Shown here: in pieces, positions 46,612 to 56,761 of the stretch
Position numbering within the stretch: the first letter of the stretch is position 1
How the letters are laid out: every line of letters begins with the position of its first letter
NCBI RefSeq assembly: GCF_007990545.2
Contig: NZ_AP019829.2
Span: 1,922,001 to 1,986,000 of the forward strand
DNA from: Leptotrichia wadei
GTDB lineage: Bacteria > Fusobacteriota > Fusobacteriia > Fusobacteriales > Leptotrichiaceae
DNA: 64,000 nucleotides
Direction of reading: 5' to 3'
The notes under the pieces: generated by a model
What the model was told of the DNA's origin: nothing
What the model saw: only the letters and a program-made list of their open reading frames with translations
Database searches by the model: none
Translations under genes and position numbers: made by a program

Positions 46612-46926
46612 ATGAAAAAACTTGAAAATTATGAACAAATACTGAATAAAATAAAAGAAGAAAAATATTTTTTATTATATGTTTCAATGAATAATTGCAG
46701 CATTTGTCAGATTGATATGCCAAAAGTTGAGAAAATTGTTAATGAACAAAATTTTACTGCTTATTATATCGAAGCATCTGAAATTCCTGAAGCAGTCGGA
46801 CAATTAAGCCTATTTTCAGTTCCAGTAGTTATTCTATTTTATGAAGGCAAGGAGATACATAGACAGGCTAAAATTATTGATTTTGAAGAATTAAATTATA
46901 GAATGGAACAAATACACAAAAAATAA
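46612..46926 (+). CDS. Thioredoxin-fold protein with CxxC
   Basis: This is a 104-residue protein with the thioredoxin pattern: a beta-strand LLYVSM followed by NNCSICQID (C29, C32), and the cis-proline segment FSVPVVILFYEGKEI. No signal peptide is visible, so it is cytoplasmic. The CSIC active site differs from the usual CGPC. AAAGGAAAA precedes the ATG. It sits between two secreted 2H-like proteins and probably shares the transcript of the first. Confidence 0.8.
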   Translation: MKKLENYEQILNKIKEEKYFLLYVSMNNCSICQIDMPKVEKIVNEQNFTAYYIEASEIPEAVGQLSLFSVPVVILFYEGKEIHRQAKIIDFEELNYRMEQIHKK

Positions 46927-46955
46927 TCAAAGTTAATTAAAATATTTGTTAAATC

Positions 46956-46983
46956 TTGTTTTTAGATTTTTTTAAGGTATAAT
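46956..46983 (+). promoter_or_regulatory. Promoter of the second 2H-type gene
   Basis: TTGTTT (46956-46961), 16-base spacer, TATAAT (46978-46983), 48 bases before the ATG. It is a diverged duplicate of the promoter at 45871-45898. Confidence 0.7.
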
Positions 46984-47031
46984 GATAATAAATAAAGGTA
47001 ATCTAAAACAGGAAATCTAGGAGGTTTTATT

Positions 47032-47823
47032 ATGATAAAAAAAATATTTTTTTTAGCTTTTATACTATTTTGTTTTAATATTTTTTCCAATGCAGATTAC
47101 AGTACTTCTAATGACAATTCTAACGTTTCTGCTTCAGATCAAAGTTTTAGTGATGCAGAGATATTCTTCATTATTATTGGAGGAGCGATTTTATTTAATT
47201 TTTTTAGTTCCAATTCCAGTACAAATGAAAATTATAACGTTTTCATAATTATGGATAATAGTGCAACTAAAAATATTAAAAATATTTCAAAGAAATTAGA
47301 GAAAAATGAAATTGAAAGCCTTTATACACAAGGATATGTTATACATGTGACATTATATCTTACAAAATATGAAAAAAATTCTCTATATAAAATCAAGGAA
47401 ACTGTCGAAAAAATTGCAAGCCAGACAAAATCTTTTGATATGGAATTTTACAAGTTAGAAAAAACAGAAAGAAAAACGCTTGCAGTTTATGCCAAAAATA
47501 ATCAAAATATTCAGCAGCTTGCAGATGAAATTACAGTCAACCTAACTAAGTACCGTAAGAAAGACATAGAAACTCCTGAGTGGGTAAGGTATTTTCCTGA
47601 AAAAGAAAAATTGTTCAATTTATATGGCTCTCCAGATGTATTTATAAACTTTAATCCGCATGTAACCTTGCTTACTCAGGAAAATTCATCTAAAATAAAT
47701 TCATTTATCTTAAATTACAATTTTACCCCCTTCAAAACTAAAGCAATTAGTATAGGGATTGGCAAGGCAAATAACTTAGGACAGATAAAAGAGATAATTT
47801 ATTCACAAAGTTTAATCAGCTAA
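47032..47823 (+). CDS. 2H-phosphoesterase-like membrane protein, copy 2
   Basis: The 263-residue paralogue of the gene at 45943 has a signal-like N terminus (1-20), a Ser/Asn/Asp-rich stretch and then an extra membrane helix (about 42-58) before the domain. It keeps both motifs: IHVTLYL (H105, T107) and PHVTLLT (H210, T212), with the same 105-residue spacing as copy 1. About half the residues of the shared part are identical by eye, including NYNVFIIMDN, QQLADEITV and FNLYGSP. Role unknown; the extra helix suggests tethering rather than release. A bidirectional terminator follows. Confidence 0.7.
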   Translation: MIKKIFFLAFILFCFNIFSNADYSTSNDNSNVSASDQSFSDAEIFFIIIGGAILFNFFSSNSSTNENYNVFIIMDNSATKNIKNISKKLEKNEIESLYTQGYVIHVTLYLTKYEKNSLYKIKETVEKIASQTKSFDMEFYKLEKTERKTLAVYAKNNQNIQQLADEITVNLTKYRKKDIETPEWVRYFPEKEKLFNLYGSPDVFINFNPHVTLLTQENSSKINSFILNYNFTPFKTKAISIGIGKANNLGQIKEIIYSQSLIS

Positions 47824-47913
47824 TTGAAATATGCTCAAACTCCTTTTTTAAATAAAATTTAATGTAAGTTGACTAATAAAAGAATCACATGAAAATATAA
47901 TTGAAATAAATCA

Positions 47914-47963
47914 AAAGGGAATCATTTCTAAATTTTAACAAAAAACTAGAACCAATTCCCTTT
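47914..47963. terminator. Bidirectional hairpin between 2H copy 2 and pflA
   Basis: Arms AAAGGGAAT / ATTCCCTTT (9 bp) enclose a 32-base loop, with T-rich sequence on the right and A/T-rich on the left. It starts beside the pflA stop. Confidence 0.55.
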
Positions 47964-47966
47964 ATT

Positions 47967-48701
47967 TTATTTATCCAATAATTTCAACCCATAAGATCTA
48001 AAAATTCCTTCAGCTTTTTCAACTAATTCTCTCGTTGGTGTTGGCGTATCTTTCAGTTTATATTCTTTTCCAACTTTTTCCCATTTATACTGCCCCATTT
48101 GGTGAAATGGCAAAACATCCACTCTTTCCACATTCTTTAACTGGGAAGTAAATTTTGCCCACTCATGCAAATCATTTTCATCATCAGAATATCCAGGAAC
48201 TAACACATATCTTAGCCAAGTCGGCTTATTAATCTCATTCAAATATTTTGCAAATTTTAATGTATTGTCAAGCTCCACCGAAGTCAATATTTTATATTTT
48301 TCAGGATTTATGTGCTTAATATCGAGAAGCACCATATCAACAAGTTCCAGCACTTTTTTCGCCTTTTCATTAAAAATATATCCAGATGTGTCAAGTGCCG
48401 TATGAATCTTATTTTCACGGCAAAGTTTAAATAATTCCATCAGAAATTCAGGCTGCATCAAAGGTTCCCCACCAGACACAGTAACTCCACCAGTTTTTAT
48501 AAATCCTTTCACTTTTAAAATTTCCTTCATAACTTCCTGTGCAGTCATCACCATTTTTTTGTCTTTAATCTCCCACGTGTCAACATTATGACAATACAGA
48601 CATCTGAGCGGACATCCCTGCAAAAACAGCACAAATCTAATTCCCGGTCCATCTTTTGTCCCAAAAGATTCAAATGAATGAATATACCCTTTTGCTTCCA
48701 T
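47967..48701 (-). CDS. pflA: Pyruvate formate-lyase activating enzyme
   Basis: PflA is a radical-SAM enzyme that makes the glycyl radical on PflB. Visible are HSFESFGTKDGPGIRFVLFLQGCPLRCLYCHN with CxxxCxxC (the [4Fe-4S] site), GGVTVSGGEP for SAM binding and VLLDIKHINPEKY. I chose the ATG at 48701 (MEAKGYIHS) rather than a TTG further up, since the family starts here and AGAGAGA precedes it. It follows pflB on the same strand after 228 bases containing the pflB terminator. Confidence 0.96.
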   Translation of the reverse strand: MEAKGYIHSFESFGTKDGPGIRFVLFLQGCPLRCLYCHNVDTWEIKDKKMVMTAQEVMKEILKVKGFIKTGGVTVSGGEPLMQPEFLMELFKLCRENKIHTALDTSGYIFNEKAKKVLELVDMVLLDIKHINPEKYKILTSVELDNTLKFAKYLNEINKPTWLRYVLVPGYSDDENDLHEWAKFTSQLKNVERVDVLPFHQMGQYKWEKVGKEYKLKDTPTPTRELVEKAEGIFRSYGLKLLDK

Positions 48702-48800
48702 ATTAATTTTCTCTCTCTTTCTATTCAATAACTTAAGTTTATTTTAAATCTATTGGCTATGATTGTCAACATTAAATTTCAAATCGCACAATAGAAAATA

Positions 48801-48839
48801 ATGCCGCATAACTCATATTTTTATGAAACTATGCGACAT
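48801..48839 (-). terminator. Terminator of pflB
   Basis: On the minus strand ATGTCGCATA / TATGCGGCAT forms a 10 bp stem with one G-U pair, followed by TATTTTC. It lies 90 bases after the pflB stop, so pflA may depend on read-through or its own promoter. Confidence 0.6.
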
Positions 48840-48928
48840 TTTTCATATTTTAACAATTTATTGAATTTGCTTAAATTGAATTTGTTTAACAGCTAAATTT
48901 AAATTTTAAATTTTTAAACTTCCAAAAA

Positions 48929-51160
48929 TTACATTTTGTTTGAAATTGTTCTGTTAATTACATCTAATTGTTGTTCTCTAGTCAATTTAACAAAGTTTAC
49001 TGCATATCCAGAAACTCTGATTGTCAATTGTGGATAATTTTCAGGATGTTCCATTGCATCTTCTAATAAATCTCTTCCAAATACATTTACATTTAAGTGG
49101 TGTCCTGTTTGGTTGAAGTATCCGTCCATTAATCCAACTAGGTTAGTTTGTTTTTCATTTGCATTTTTACCTAATGTTTCTGGTGTAATTGCGAATGTAT
49201 AAGAAATTCCATCATTTGCATCTTCAAACGGAATTTTAGCTACTGAAGCAAGTGAAGCAACAGCTCCTCTTGTATCTCGTCCATGCATAGGGTTTGCTCC
49301 TGGACCAAATGGTGCTCCAGCTCTTCTTCCATCAGGTGTATTTCCTGTTTTCTTACCGTATACAACATTTGAAGTAATAGTTAATACTGATTGTGTAGGG
49401 ATTGCATCTCTATACATCTTGTGAGTTCTCAATTTGTTCATAAATCTTCTTGTAATATCTACTGCAAATTGGTCAGTTGCATCATCATTATTTCCGAATG
49501 GAACATAATCTTTTTCATTGATGTAGTCAACAGCATCTCCATCTTCATCTCTTACAACTTTAACTCTACCATATTTAATAGCCGCAAGTGAATCTGCAAT
49601 AATTGAAAGTCCAGCAATTCCAAATGCTTCTGTTCTTCTGATGTTGATGTCGTGTAATGACATTTCCAATGCTTCATAAGAATATTTATCATGCATATAG
49701 TGAATGATATTTAGTGCTTTAACATAAGTTGAAGCTAACCAGTCTAACACTTTATCTAATTTTTCCCATACTTCGTCAAATTCCAAGTATTCACCTTTGA
49801 TTGGCTCAAATTGTCCAACTGGTGTAACTTGAATCTTAGATTTTTCATCTTTACCACCATTAATTGCGTATAATAATGCTTTTGGCAAGTTTACTCTCGC
49901 TCCGAAGAATTGCATTTGATGTCCAATTGTCATTGGAGATACACAACATGCGATTCCGTAGTCGTTTCCAAATTGTGGTCTCATAATGTCGTCATTTTCA
50001 TATTGTACTGATGAAGTATCAATTGACACTTTGGCACAGAATTTTTTCCAAGTTTCAGGTAATTTTTCACTCCATAATACTGTTAAGTTTGGTTCAGGTG
50101 AAGTTCCCATGTTGTACAATGTGTGTAAGATTCTAAATGAATTTTTTGTAACCATTGATCTTCCATCTGCTCCCATTCCTCCAATTGATTCAGTTACCCA
50201 AACTGGATCTCCTGAGAACAATGCATCGTATTCAGGTGTTCTTAAAAATCTTATGATTCTTAATTTCATAACAAAATGGTCCATTATTTCCTGAGCTTCT
50301 TTTTCAGTCAAAGTTCCTTCCTGCAAATCTCTTTCCAAGAAAATATCTAGGAATGTAGAAGTTCTACCAATACTCATTGCAGCTCCATTTTGATCTTTTG
50401 TAGCGGCTAAGTATGCAAAATACAACCATTGTACCGCTTCTCTACCATTAGTAGCTGGTCCTGAAATGTCAAATCCATAAGCTGCTGCCATTCTCTTTAA
50501 TGCTTTTAGTGCTTTAATTTGTTCAAAAACTTCTTCTCTAAGTCTAATTACATCTTCAGTCATTTCAGCTGGATCCAAGTTTTTGTATTGTTCTTCCCTG
50601 TCAGCTATCAGTCTGTCAACTCCGTAAAGAGCAACTCTTCTGTAATCTCCGATAATTCTTCCACGACCATAAGCGTCTGGAAGTCCTGTAATAATTCCTG
50701 TATGTCTTGCTTTTCTTATTTGTTCAGTATAAGCTGAGAAAACTCCATCATTGTGAGTTTTTCTGTATTTAGTAAAAATTTCTTCAGTTTCTGGATCTAA
50801 TTTATAACCAAAAGCTTCCAAGCTGTTTTTTACCATTCTTAATCCACCATTTGGGAAGATTGCTCTTTTTAGAGGTGCATCAGTTTGAAGTCCTACAATT
50901 TTTTCCAAATCCTTGTCGATGTATCCAGCACCATAAGCATCTATTTGAGATGGTATTTTAGTTTCAGCGTCATAAATACCCTTTTCTCTTTCTACTTTAA
51001 ATTTTTCAGAAAGTTCTTTCCACAATTTAGTCGTAGCTTCGGTTGGACCTTCCAAAAAGCTGTCATCTCCTAAATATTCTGTGTAGTTTAATCTGATAAA
51101 TTCTGTAACATCAATGTTGTCTTTCCAATTTCCTTCTTTAAATCCTCTCCATGCATCCAT
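48929..51160 (-). CDS. pflB: Pyruvate formate-lyase
   Basis: PflB splits pyruvate with CoA into acetyl-CoA and formate without oxygen. The 743-residue protein has the catalytic cysteine pair in [10 protein letters not shown] and the C-terminal glycyl-radical loop RVSGYAVNF. The family regions [27 protein letters not shown] and [18 protein letters not shown] are present. It has a clear promoter and AGGAAG site. Confidence 0.98.
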   Translation of the reverse strand: MDAWRGFKEGNWKDNIDVTEFIRLNYTEYLGDDSFLEGPTEATTKLWKELSEKFKVEREKGIYDAETKIPSQIDAYGAGYIDKDLEKIVGLQTDAPLKRAIFPNGGLRMVKNSLEAFGYKLDPETEEIFTKYRKTHNDGVFSAYTEQIRKARHTGIITGLPDAYGRGRIIGDYRRVALYGVDRLIADREEQYKNLDPAEMTEDVIRLREEVFEQIKALKALKRMAAAYGFDISGPATNGREAVQWLYFAYLAATKDQNGAAMSIGRTSTFLDIFLERDLQEGTLTEKEAQEIMDHFVMKLRIIRFLRTPEYDALFSGDPVWVTESIGGMGADGRSMVTKNSFRILHTLYNMGTSPEPNLTVLWSEKLPETWKKFCAKVSIDTSSVQYENDDIMRPQFGNDYGIACCVSPMTIGHQMQFFGARVNLPKALLYAINGGKDEKSKIQVTPVGQFEPIKGEYLEFDEVWEKLDKVLDWLASTYVKALNIIHYMHDKYSYEALEMSLHDINIRRTEAFGIAGLSIIADSLAAIKYGRVKVVRDEDGDAVDYINEKDYVPFGNNDDATDQFAVDITRRFMNKLRTHKMYRDAIPTQSVLTITSNVVYGKKTGNTPDGRRAGAPFGPGANPMHGRDTRGAVASLASVAKIPFEDANDGISYTFAITPETLGKNANEKQTNLVGLMDGYFNQTGHHLNVNVFGRDLLEDAMEHPENYPQLTIRVSGYAVNFVKLTREQQLDVINRTISNKM

Positions 51161-51249
51161 AATATTATAAACTTCCTTTCAAAAAAAATTTTTTTTACTT
51201 TGTATTTTGTTTGTAATCATTTTAATATTGTAATCTTAAGTCCACAAGT

Positions 51250-51278
51250 ATTATACCCCATATTTTTTATAAAAGCAA
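51250..51278 (-). promoter_or_regulatory. Promoter of pflB
   Basis: Minus strand TTGCTT (51278-51273), 17-base spacer, TATAAT (51255-51250), 90 bases before the ATG. Confidence 0.75.
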
Positions 51279-51398
51279 ATATATTATTAAATTTTTTAAA
51301 AAAATTTTTCTATAAAAAAGATCGCTCAAATACTGTAAAATAGTGAAAAAAATAACTTGTAAAATTTAAGTACTTAAGCGATTATTCTGCAATAAAAT

Positions 51399-52817
51399 TT
51401 ACTTATGAATTATTTTTCTATCTTTTTTAAATTCCAAATATTGAAACATCATTCTACGTAAATATATCATTTGTTTCAAAATATTTGTTCTGCTTTGTAA
51501 AGCTCCCTTTTCTTTTCCCAATACAAAATTAAAAATTGGAATATCTGAAAAATTTCTTATTGTATTTAAAAATTTTGAATTGGAAATTATGAGTACTTGT
51601 TCATAGCCAGTATTCTTTTTCGTAATAACCTTCTTAAAATTATTTAAATGTTCCACTTTAACCACTTCTAAAAAATTAAAAAATCTCATTACTTTATTAA
51701 ATGACTTTAAAATCTGATTTTCTTCCACATCAACTAAAACTAATGTCTTTATTTTAGCAGCTTCATTCAAATGAATATACTTTTTTACTAGTTTTTTGTT
51801 TAATAAATTTTCATTTTCAAAATTTACAGATATTTCAGCAATACTGTAAACTTCCACTTTATCTTCTTTTTTTCTTCTAGTTTCCACTTTTTTTATTTTA
51901 GATGTTTCTTGACTTTTCTCAATCATCACAGCTTTATTAATTTCACTTAATATTTTTTCAGGATTTCTCTTTTTTCTGTGTAATTTTCTATAAAATAAAG
52001 TAATAAACTTATAATCCATCTTTAGTTTTTCCCTTTTACAAATTTTATCTATCATTATAAAAAATTCTTCATTTTTATCAGTTCTCTTTATACGATATTT
52101 AAATTTTATATTTGTATTTTTCATATTTAAAATAAAATATGTTAATATCGAATATTTTTCATCCATTGAAATTATGTCAGTATACTGATCAATGTATAAA
52201 AAAAGGAGTTTTTTCATATATTTAATCCCTTTTAACTCCAGAATTTCTTGTAATATTTTGAAATAAAAATTTTCCTGATATGTACTTTTTCCAATATAAA
52301 TTTTTTCCATTCTTCTCATTAGTATTTCTCTTAAATAGTTTTCTCTTAACTCTTTAAGGTCATAATTTTTATTTTCAAATAATTTTTCTATATTTGCTGA
52401 TTTTACATATTCTGAATGTTTTATATTATAAATTTTTAATATCTGCTTTAAATCATTTTGAATATTTTTAGTATTTTGTTCATTCCTTCTGATTTGCTTA
52501 TTAAATTTATAAATATTTAGCTTTTCTTTTCCAAGTAGTAAGATAAGCGTGATAAGTTCTCGTCTGAATGACATTTTCATATTTATATCTCTATCATCCA
52601 TCTTAAATAATTTTTCATGATATTTTCCAAAATAATATAAGTAATTCTTACTTTTATGTATTATTCCATTATTATTTCTAGATAAAAATTTATTTATATG
52701 TCCAATTGTATGATCTATTATTTTAAATTCGTATTTTTCTTCTAACTTTCTTCTATTGACAATTTTAAAATTCAAAATATCTTTTAATATATCACTTTCA
52801 TTAAAATCCAGCCCCAT
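51399..52817 (-). CDS. BglG/Mga-like multidomain regulator (putative)
   Basis: The 472-residue, Lys/Ile-rich protein has two helix-turn-helix-like segments: residues 10-50, and 84-130 (RRELITLILLLGKEKLNIYKFNKQI...). A long helical middle follows (140-300). A C-terminal part (about 345-445, NEAAKIKTLVLVDVEENQILKSFNK... and YEQVLIISNSKFL) resembles the EIIB-like domain of BglG/Mga-type regulators. No conserved PRD histidines or EIIB cysteine are obvious. It is upstream of pflB on the same strand, so it might act there, but nothing shows this. The assignment rests on domain layout, not on recognised motifs. Confidence 0.5.
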   Translation of the reverse strand: MGLDFNESDILKDILNFKIVNRRKLEEKYEFKIIDHTIGHINKFLSRNNNGIIHKSKNYLYYFGKYHEKLFKMDDRDINMKMSFRRELITLILLLGKEKLNIYKFNKQIRRNEQNTKNIQNDLKQILKIYNIKHSEYVKSANIEKLFENKNYDLKELRENYLREILMRRMEKIYIGKSTYQENFYFKILQEILELKGIKYMKKLLFLYIDQYTDIISMDEKYSILTYFILNMKNTNIKFKYRIKRTDKNEEFFIMIDKICKREKLKMDYKFITLFYRKLHRKKRNPEKILSEINKAVMIEKSQETSKIKKVETRRKKEDKVEVYSIAEISVNFENENLLNKKLVKKYIHLNEAAKIKTLVLVDVEENQILKSFNKVMRFFNFLEVVKVEHLNNFKKVITKKNTGYEQVLIISNSKFLNTIRNFSDIPIFNFVLGKEKGALQSRTNILKQMIYLRRMMFQYLEFKKDRKIIHK

Positions 52818-53378
52818 TGATTATTTTCTCCTCATAATTCTTAATTAAACTCGTAAGATTAACATTTACGAATATTTCCATAATAACAATTATGAGTTTA
52901 TTTTTTTAGATGATATTTTTAACTTTCTTATTTTGGGAAAATGCCCCTTAAATACTGGTTTCCAACGATTTAATTAAATTAATTTAAAATTAAAGTATAT
53001 AATAATTAATTGTAAATTTATACTAATAAAGTACTATTTTTTTTAAAAAATATTATTATAAGTATTTTCAAATTTTTTGATTTTTTTTATTAAAATTTAA
53101 GAAATAACAAAATAAATATATATAACTCAATTAAAACCCTTTATTTTCAAGATCTTTTTGTCAATATAAAATTTACTATTCTAAAATTTTATTTTTTAAT
53201 AAAAAGTTTCATAATTAAGCTAAACAAATCATAAATATCTTTATTTTTATTAATTTGTGTAAACAAAACAAAATTTCTCTTCTATTAATTTTTAATAATT
53301 TAAAATATGAAACAATACAAAATTGCTTAAACCTAGTTTTATTTTAAAAGTGCTTATATAAAAGAAAAAAATTTGTAA

Positions 53379-53407
53379 TTGCAAAAAAAATAATATTGTA
53401 TTATAAT
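53379..53407 (+). promoter_or_regulatory. Promoter in the 52818-53548 gap
   Basis: TTGCAA (53379-53384), 17-base spacer, TATAAT (53402-53407). It faces the lipase-like gene at 53549, leaving a ~135-base leader. The remainder of this 731-base gap is very A/T-rich; I see no gene or clear RNA in it. Confidence 0.55.
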
Positions 53408-53548
53408 AAATATATACATTACATAAGACTACTTTAAAACTAAACTCTAGGATTATAACTGTTCTACTTATTTAATAAAATGTAGACTTCTACAAGCGGG
53501 AATAATTTACGTTAATAAATAGAATAATGTTTTTTAGGAAGGGAAATA

Positions 53549-54439
53549 ATGAAAAAACAGTATTTTGAAAGTTTTGATGGAAAAAAGGTTCCTTATTTAT
53601 TTTTTGAATCAAAAAGATATAAATATAAAAATAATATTGTAATATTTCACGGAATGACCGAATCTATTGACAGATATGCTGAATTTGGGGAATTTTTGGC
53701 TTCAAATGGATATAATGTGTTTGTTATGGAAATTCGTGGTCATGGGGAATTAAAAGATAGTGAAATTGGAGATTTTGGAAAAGGGGGAATAAAATCTGTC
53801 TTTAAAGATATTGATTCCTTTTTTAAAAAAGTTTTGAGCAAAGTTGGAGCAACTCCAAACAATACTACAATTTTTGGGCATAGTATGGGTTCTTTGATTG
53901 GAACAGAATGGGGAATTAGAAATAAATATAAATATTTTATTTTATCAGGTTTTCCATTGAAAAGTCAGTTAATAGCTATAGGTGGAAAATTTGCCACTTT
54001 TTTAGAAAAAGTGATTTTTAGAAAAGTTTCTGTATTTAATAAAATTTCAGAAAAGTGGAACGCAAATTTTGAGCCAAATAAAACAAAATTTGACTGGCTT
54101 ACAAGAGATGAAATTGAAAATAAAAAATATGAAAATAATGAGCTTTGTGGTTATTCTGTCACACCAAAGTTTTATTCTGGAATTTTTTCTACAATAGGAT
54201 TTATCAATAGAAACTATAAAAAATTAGATGAACATGTGAGAATATTATCTGTTTATGGAACAGATGACAAAGTAATAGACATTCCATATATTAATCAAAT
54301 TTTTAATACATTAAGAAAGAAAAAAAGAAGAATAAACATTCTTGAAAACAAGAATGGACGACATGAATCCCTTAATGAAACAAATAAATATGAAATTTAT
54401 GATGAAATCTTGAAATGGTTAAATGCAAAGGACTTTTAA
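53549..54439 (+). CDS. Alpha/beta hydrolase (monoacylglycerol lipase-like)
   Basis: The 296-residue protein matches the serine-hydrolase subfamily (Hydrolase_4): VIFHGMTESIDRYAEFGEFLASNGYNV, with oxyanion HG; EIRGHG; nucleophile GHSMG (S112); aspartate in VYGTDDKVI and the histidine in NGRHESLNE near the C terminus. These enzymes hydrolyse lysophospholipids or monoacylglycerol. No signal peptide, so it is cytoplasmic. A GGAAGGG site precedes the ATG. Confidence 0.88.
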   Translation: MKKQYFESFDGKKVPYLFFESKRYKYKNNIVIFHGMTESIDRYAEFGEFLASNGYNVFVMEIRGHGELKDSEIGDFGKGGIKSVFKDIDSFFKKVLSKVGATPNNTTIFGHSMGSLIGTEWGIRNKYKYFILSGFPLKSQLIAIGGKFATFLEKVIFRKVSVFNKISEKWNANFEPNKTKFDWLTRDEIENKKYENNELCGYSVTPKFYSGIFSTIGFINRNYKKLDEHVRILSVYGTDDKVIDIPYINQIFNTLRKKKRRINILENKNGRHESLNETNKYEIYDEILKWLNAKDF

Positions 54440-54634
54440 GCTTTCACTTTATTAAATTAAATTATGTGTTTTTTTTTATAAAACTAAAAATAAAATCAAA
54501 TTAAGCAAAAAATATAGTAAAAATGTAAAAAAATAAATATTTATAGCAAAAATTTTTAAAAATTTTCAAAAAATAATAAATTTTTATTGAAAAATATGAT
54601 ATAATTAAGAAAGTTAATTTTAATAGGAGGAAAA

Positions 54635-55666
54635 ATGGGTGTATTTGATTTTGTAAAAATATTTAGAGTAAATAAAAGTATTTCGATAGATTTAGGAACT
54701 GCAAATATATTGATTTACGATAAGCAAAGAAAAAAAATAGTATTAAACGAGCCATCTGTTGTTGCACGTGATAGAAAAACAGGAAGATTAATTGCAGTTG
54801 GAAAAGAAGCTAGAGAAATGCTTGGGAAGACTCCTGAAAGTATTCAAGCTATTAAACCTTTGCAAGATGGAGTTATCGCAGATATTGACTCAACAAAGGA
54901 AATGATTACATACTTTATTCACAAAATTTATGGAAATTCGCTGTTCAAGCCTGAAGTAATGATTTGTGTGCCAATTGAAGTAACAAGTGTTGAAAGAAAA
55001 GCATTGTTTGATGCAGTAAAGGGCGCTAAAAAGACATACATTATTGAAGAAGGAAGAGCCGCTATTATTGGTTCCGGAGTGGATATTTCACAACCTGAAG
55101 GAAGCATGGTAATTGATATAGGTGGAGGTTCTACTGATATTGCAATTCTTTCGCTAGATGAAATTATCGCAAGTAAATCAATTAGAATTGCTGGAAACAG
55201 ATTTGATGAAGATATTGTAAGATATGTAAAAAGAAAATATAATTTATTAATTGGAGATAGAACTGCTGAAAAAATAAAAAAAGAATTAGGTTCAGCATTA
55301 AAAGTTCAATCGCCTGAAGTTATGGAAATAAAAGGTAGAGATTTGGAAACTGGAATTCCTAATACTGTGGAAGTCAATGCAAATGAAATTTACGAAGCAA
55401 TCGAAGATTCTCTATTCCAAATTGTAAACTCTACAAAAGAAGTTCTTGAAAAATGTCCGCCTGAATTGGCAGCAGATATTTTGGATAACGGAATTGTAAT
55501 GACTGGTGGAGGTTCTCTAATCAGAAACTTTATTGACATGATGGAAAAAGAAGTTGGAATCAAAGTATTCTTGTCTCCAAATCCATTGGATTCAGTAGTT
55601 TTAGGTGGAGGAGCCGCATTTGACAACAAGAAACTGTTAAGAACTCTTCAAATGAAGGAAAATTAA
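54635..55666 (+). CDS. mreB: Rod shape-determining protein MreB
   Basis: MreB is an actin-like filament that places cell-wall synthesis in rod-shaped cells. The 343-residue protein has the phosphate-1 motif SIDLGTANILIY (17-28), the phosphate-2 region VIDIGGGSTDIAIL and the adenosine motif IVMTGGGSLI. Length is normal. AGGAGG precedes the ATG. mreC and mreD do not follow; holB does. Confidence 0.97.
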   Translation: MGVFDFVKIFRVNKSISIDLGTANILIYDKQRKKIVLNEPSVVARDRKTGRLIAVGKEAREMLGKTPESIQAIKPLQDGVIADIDSTKEMITYFIHKIYGNSLFKPEVMICVPIEVTSVERKALFDAVKGAKKTYIIEEGRAAIIGSGVDISQPEGSMVIDIGGGSTDIAILSLDEIIASKSIRIAGNRFDEDIVRYVKRKYNLLIGDRTAEKIKKELGSALKVQSPEVMEIKGRDLETGIPNTVEVNANEIYEAIEDSLFQIVNSTKEVLEKCPPELAADILDNGIVMTGGGSLIRNFIDMMEKEVGIKVFLSPNPLDSVVLGGGAAFDNKKLLRTLQMKEN

Positions 55667-55711
55667 TATTTGTTGTTAATTTTAAAAAAGAAAAAAAGAA
55701 AATGAGAAAAA

Positions 55712-56665
55712 ATGAAATTACAGAAAATAACTGAAAAATTTAAAAATGAGGCAAATCAGGATAAAGTGAGCGCAAGTTATCTCTTTTACGGTGATAAGAG
55801 AGTTGACTTGCTTTCTTATGCACTAATGTTTTCAAAAATGATTATGACAAAAAATATCCAAACTGATGCTGAAAAAGAAAAAATAGAACGGCTTATCGAC
55901 ATTTCTCAGCATCCTGACATTGAAATAATAAATAAAAATAATGAAAACATAAAAATTGATGAAGTACGGGAAATCATCTATTCATCAATAGAATCCTCAT
56001 TTAATTCACCAAAAAAAATATTTATTCTGTGCGGAATTGAAAATTTGAGAAACGAATCTTCAAATGCACTTTTAAAAATTTTGGAAGAACCTCCAAAAAA
56101 CGTATATTTTATACTTTTATCGCGAACATTAAATATAATTTCTACAATAAAATCCCGTACAATCAAATTTCATTTATCTGGAATGAACAACGATGAACTG
56201 GGAGTCAGCAAGGAAATCTACTATTTTTTTGACGGAAATGAGAACGATATTTTAGAATTTAAAAGGCAAAATCTCTCTCTTGATGGTATTCAGTTTCAAG
56301 TTAATACTGTGGAAGATATTTTACAAATTATTTTTGAGATGAAAAATTACACAGCTGGAGAACTAGCTATAAAAAATAATCTGGATTTGACGATAAAATA
56401 TAATAAAAGTGTGGAATTACTGGCACGGCGAATACGTTTTTGGGATATTGAAAATGTATATTTTTTTGTAAATGAAATTGAGAATGAATTAAAAAAGGAA
56501 AAAGAATTTTTGATAAATTTTCTTTCAAAAATCATTATAAATGTAAAGTATTCTGTGAATTCAGAAGATTTAAAAAAACTGATAAATTTGAAAAATAGCA
56601 TTAGGAACAATGTAAATGTGAAAAGTGTAATTTTTAACTTTTTTGATATTTTACAAAGTTCTTAA
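55712..56665 (+). CDS. holB: DNA polymerase III delta' subunit-like
   Basis: The 317-residue protein is an AAA+ clamp-loader subunit: SYLFYGDKRVDLLSYAL at the position of the P-loop (no intact GxxGxGKT, as expected of delta'), KIFILCGIENLRNESSNALLKILEEPPKNVYFILLSR with the arginine-finger SRTLN region, and TIKSRTIKFHL. The zinc cysteines of E. coli HolB are absent. The C-terminal half is weakly conserved. It follows mreB by 45 bases; start ATG with a weak AATGAG site. Confidence 0.85.
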   Translation: MKLQKITEKFKNEANQDKVSASYLFYGDKRVDLLSYALMFSKMIMTKNIQTDAEKEKIERLIDISQHPDIEIINKNNENIKIDEVREIIYSSIESSFNSPKKIFILCGIENLRNESSNALLKILEEPPKNVYFILLSRTLNIISTIKSRTIKFHLSGMNNDELGVSKEIYYFFDGNENDILEFKRQNLSLDGIQFQVNTVEDILQIIFEMKNYTAGELAIKNNLDLTIKYNKSVELLARRIRFWDIENVYFFVNEIENELKKEKEFLINFLSKIIINVKYSVNSEDLKKLINLKNSIRNNVNVKSVIFNFFDILQSS

Positions 56666-56688
56666 ATTAAGAGAATAAAATTAAAAAT

Positions 56689-56733
56689 AAAATGGGAAAT
56701 AAACTGTACATTCAAAAAATCTCCCATTTTTTT
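56689..56733 (+). terminator. Intrinsic terminator of mreB-holB
   Basis: Arms AAAATGGGA and TCCCATTTT (9 bp), followed by TTT, 24 bases after the holB stop. Confidence 0.8.
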
Positions 56734-56761
56734 ATAACATTTAAATAGTAAAAATCAGATA

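Noticed and set aside
53481-53494. TGTAGACTTCTACA palindrome before the lipase-like gene
   Set aside because: Imperfect at the centre and unmatched elsewhere in the window; too little to claim an operator.
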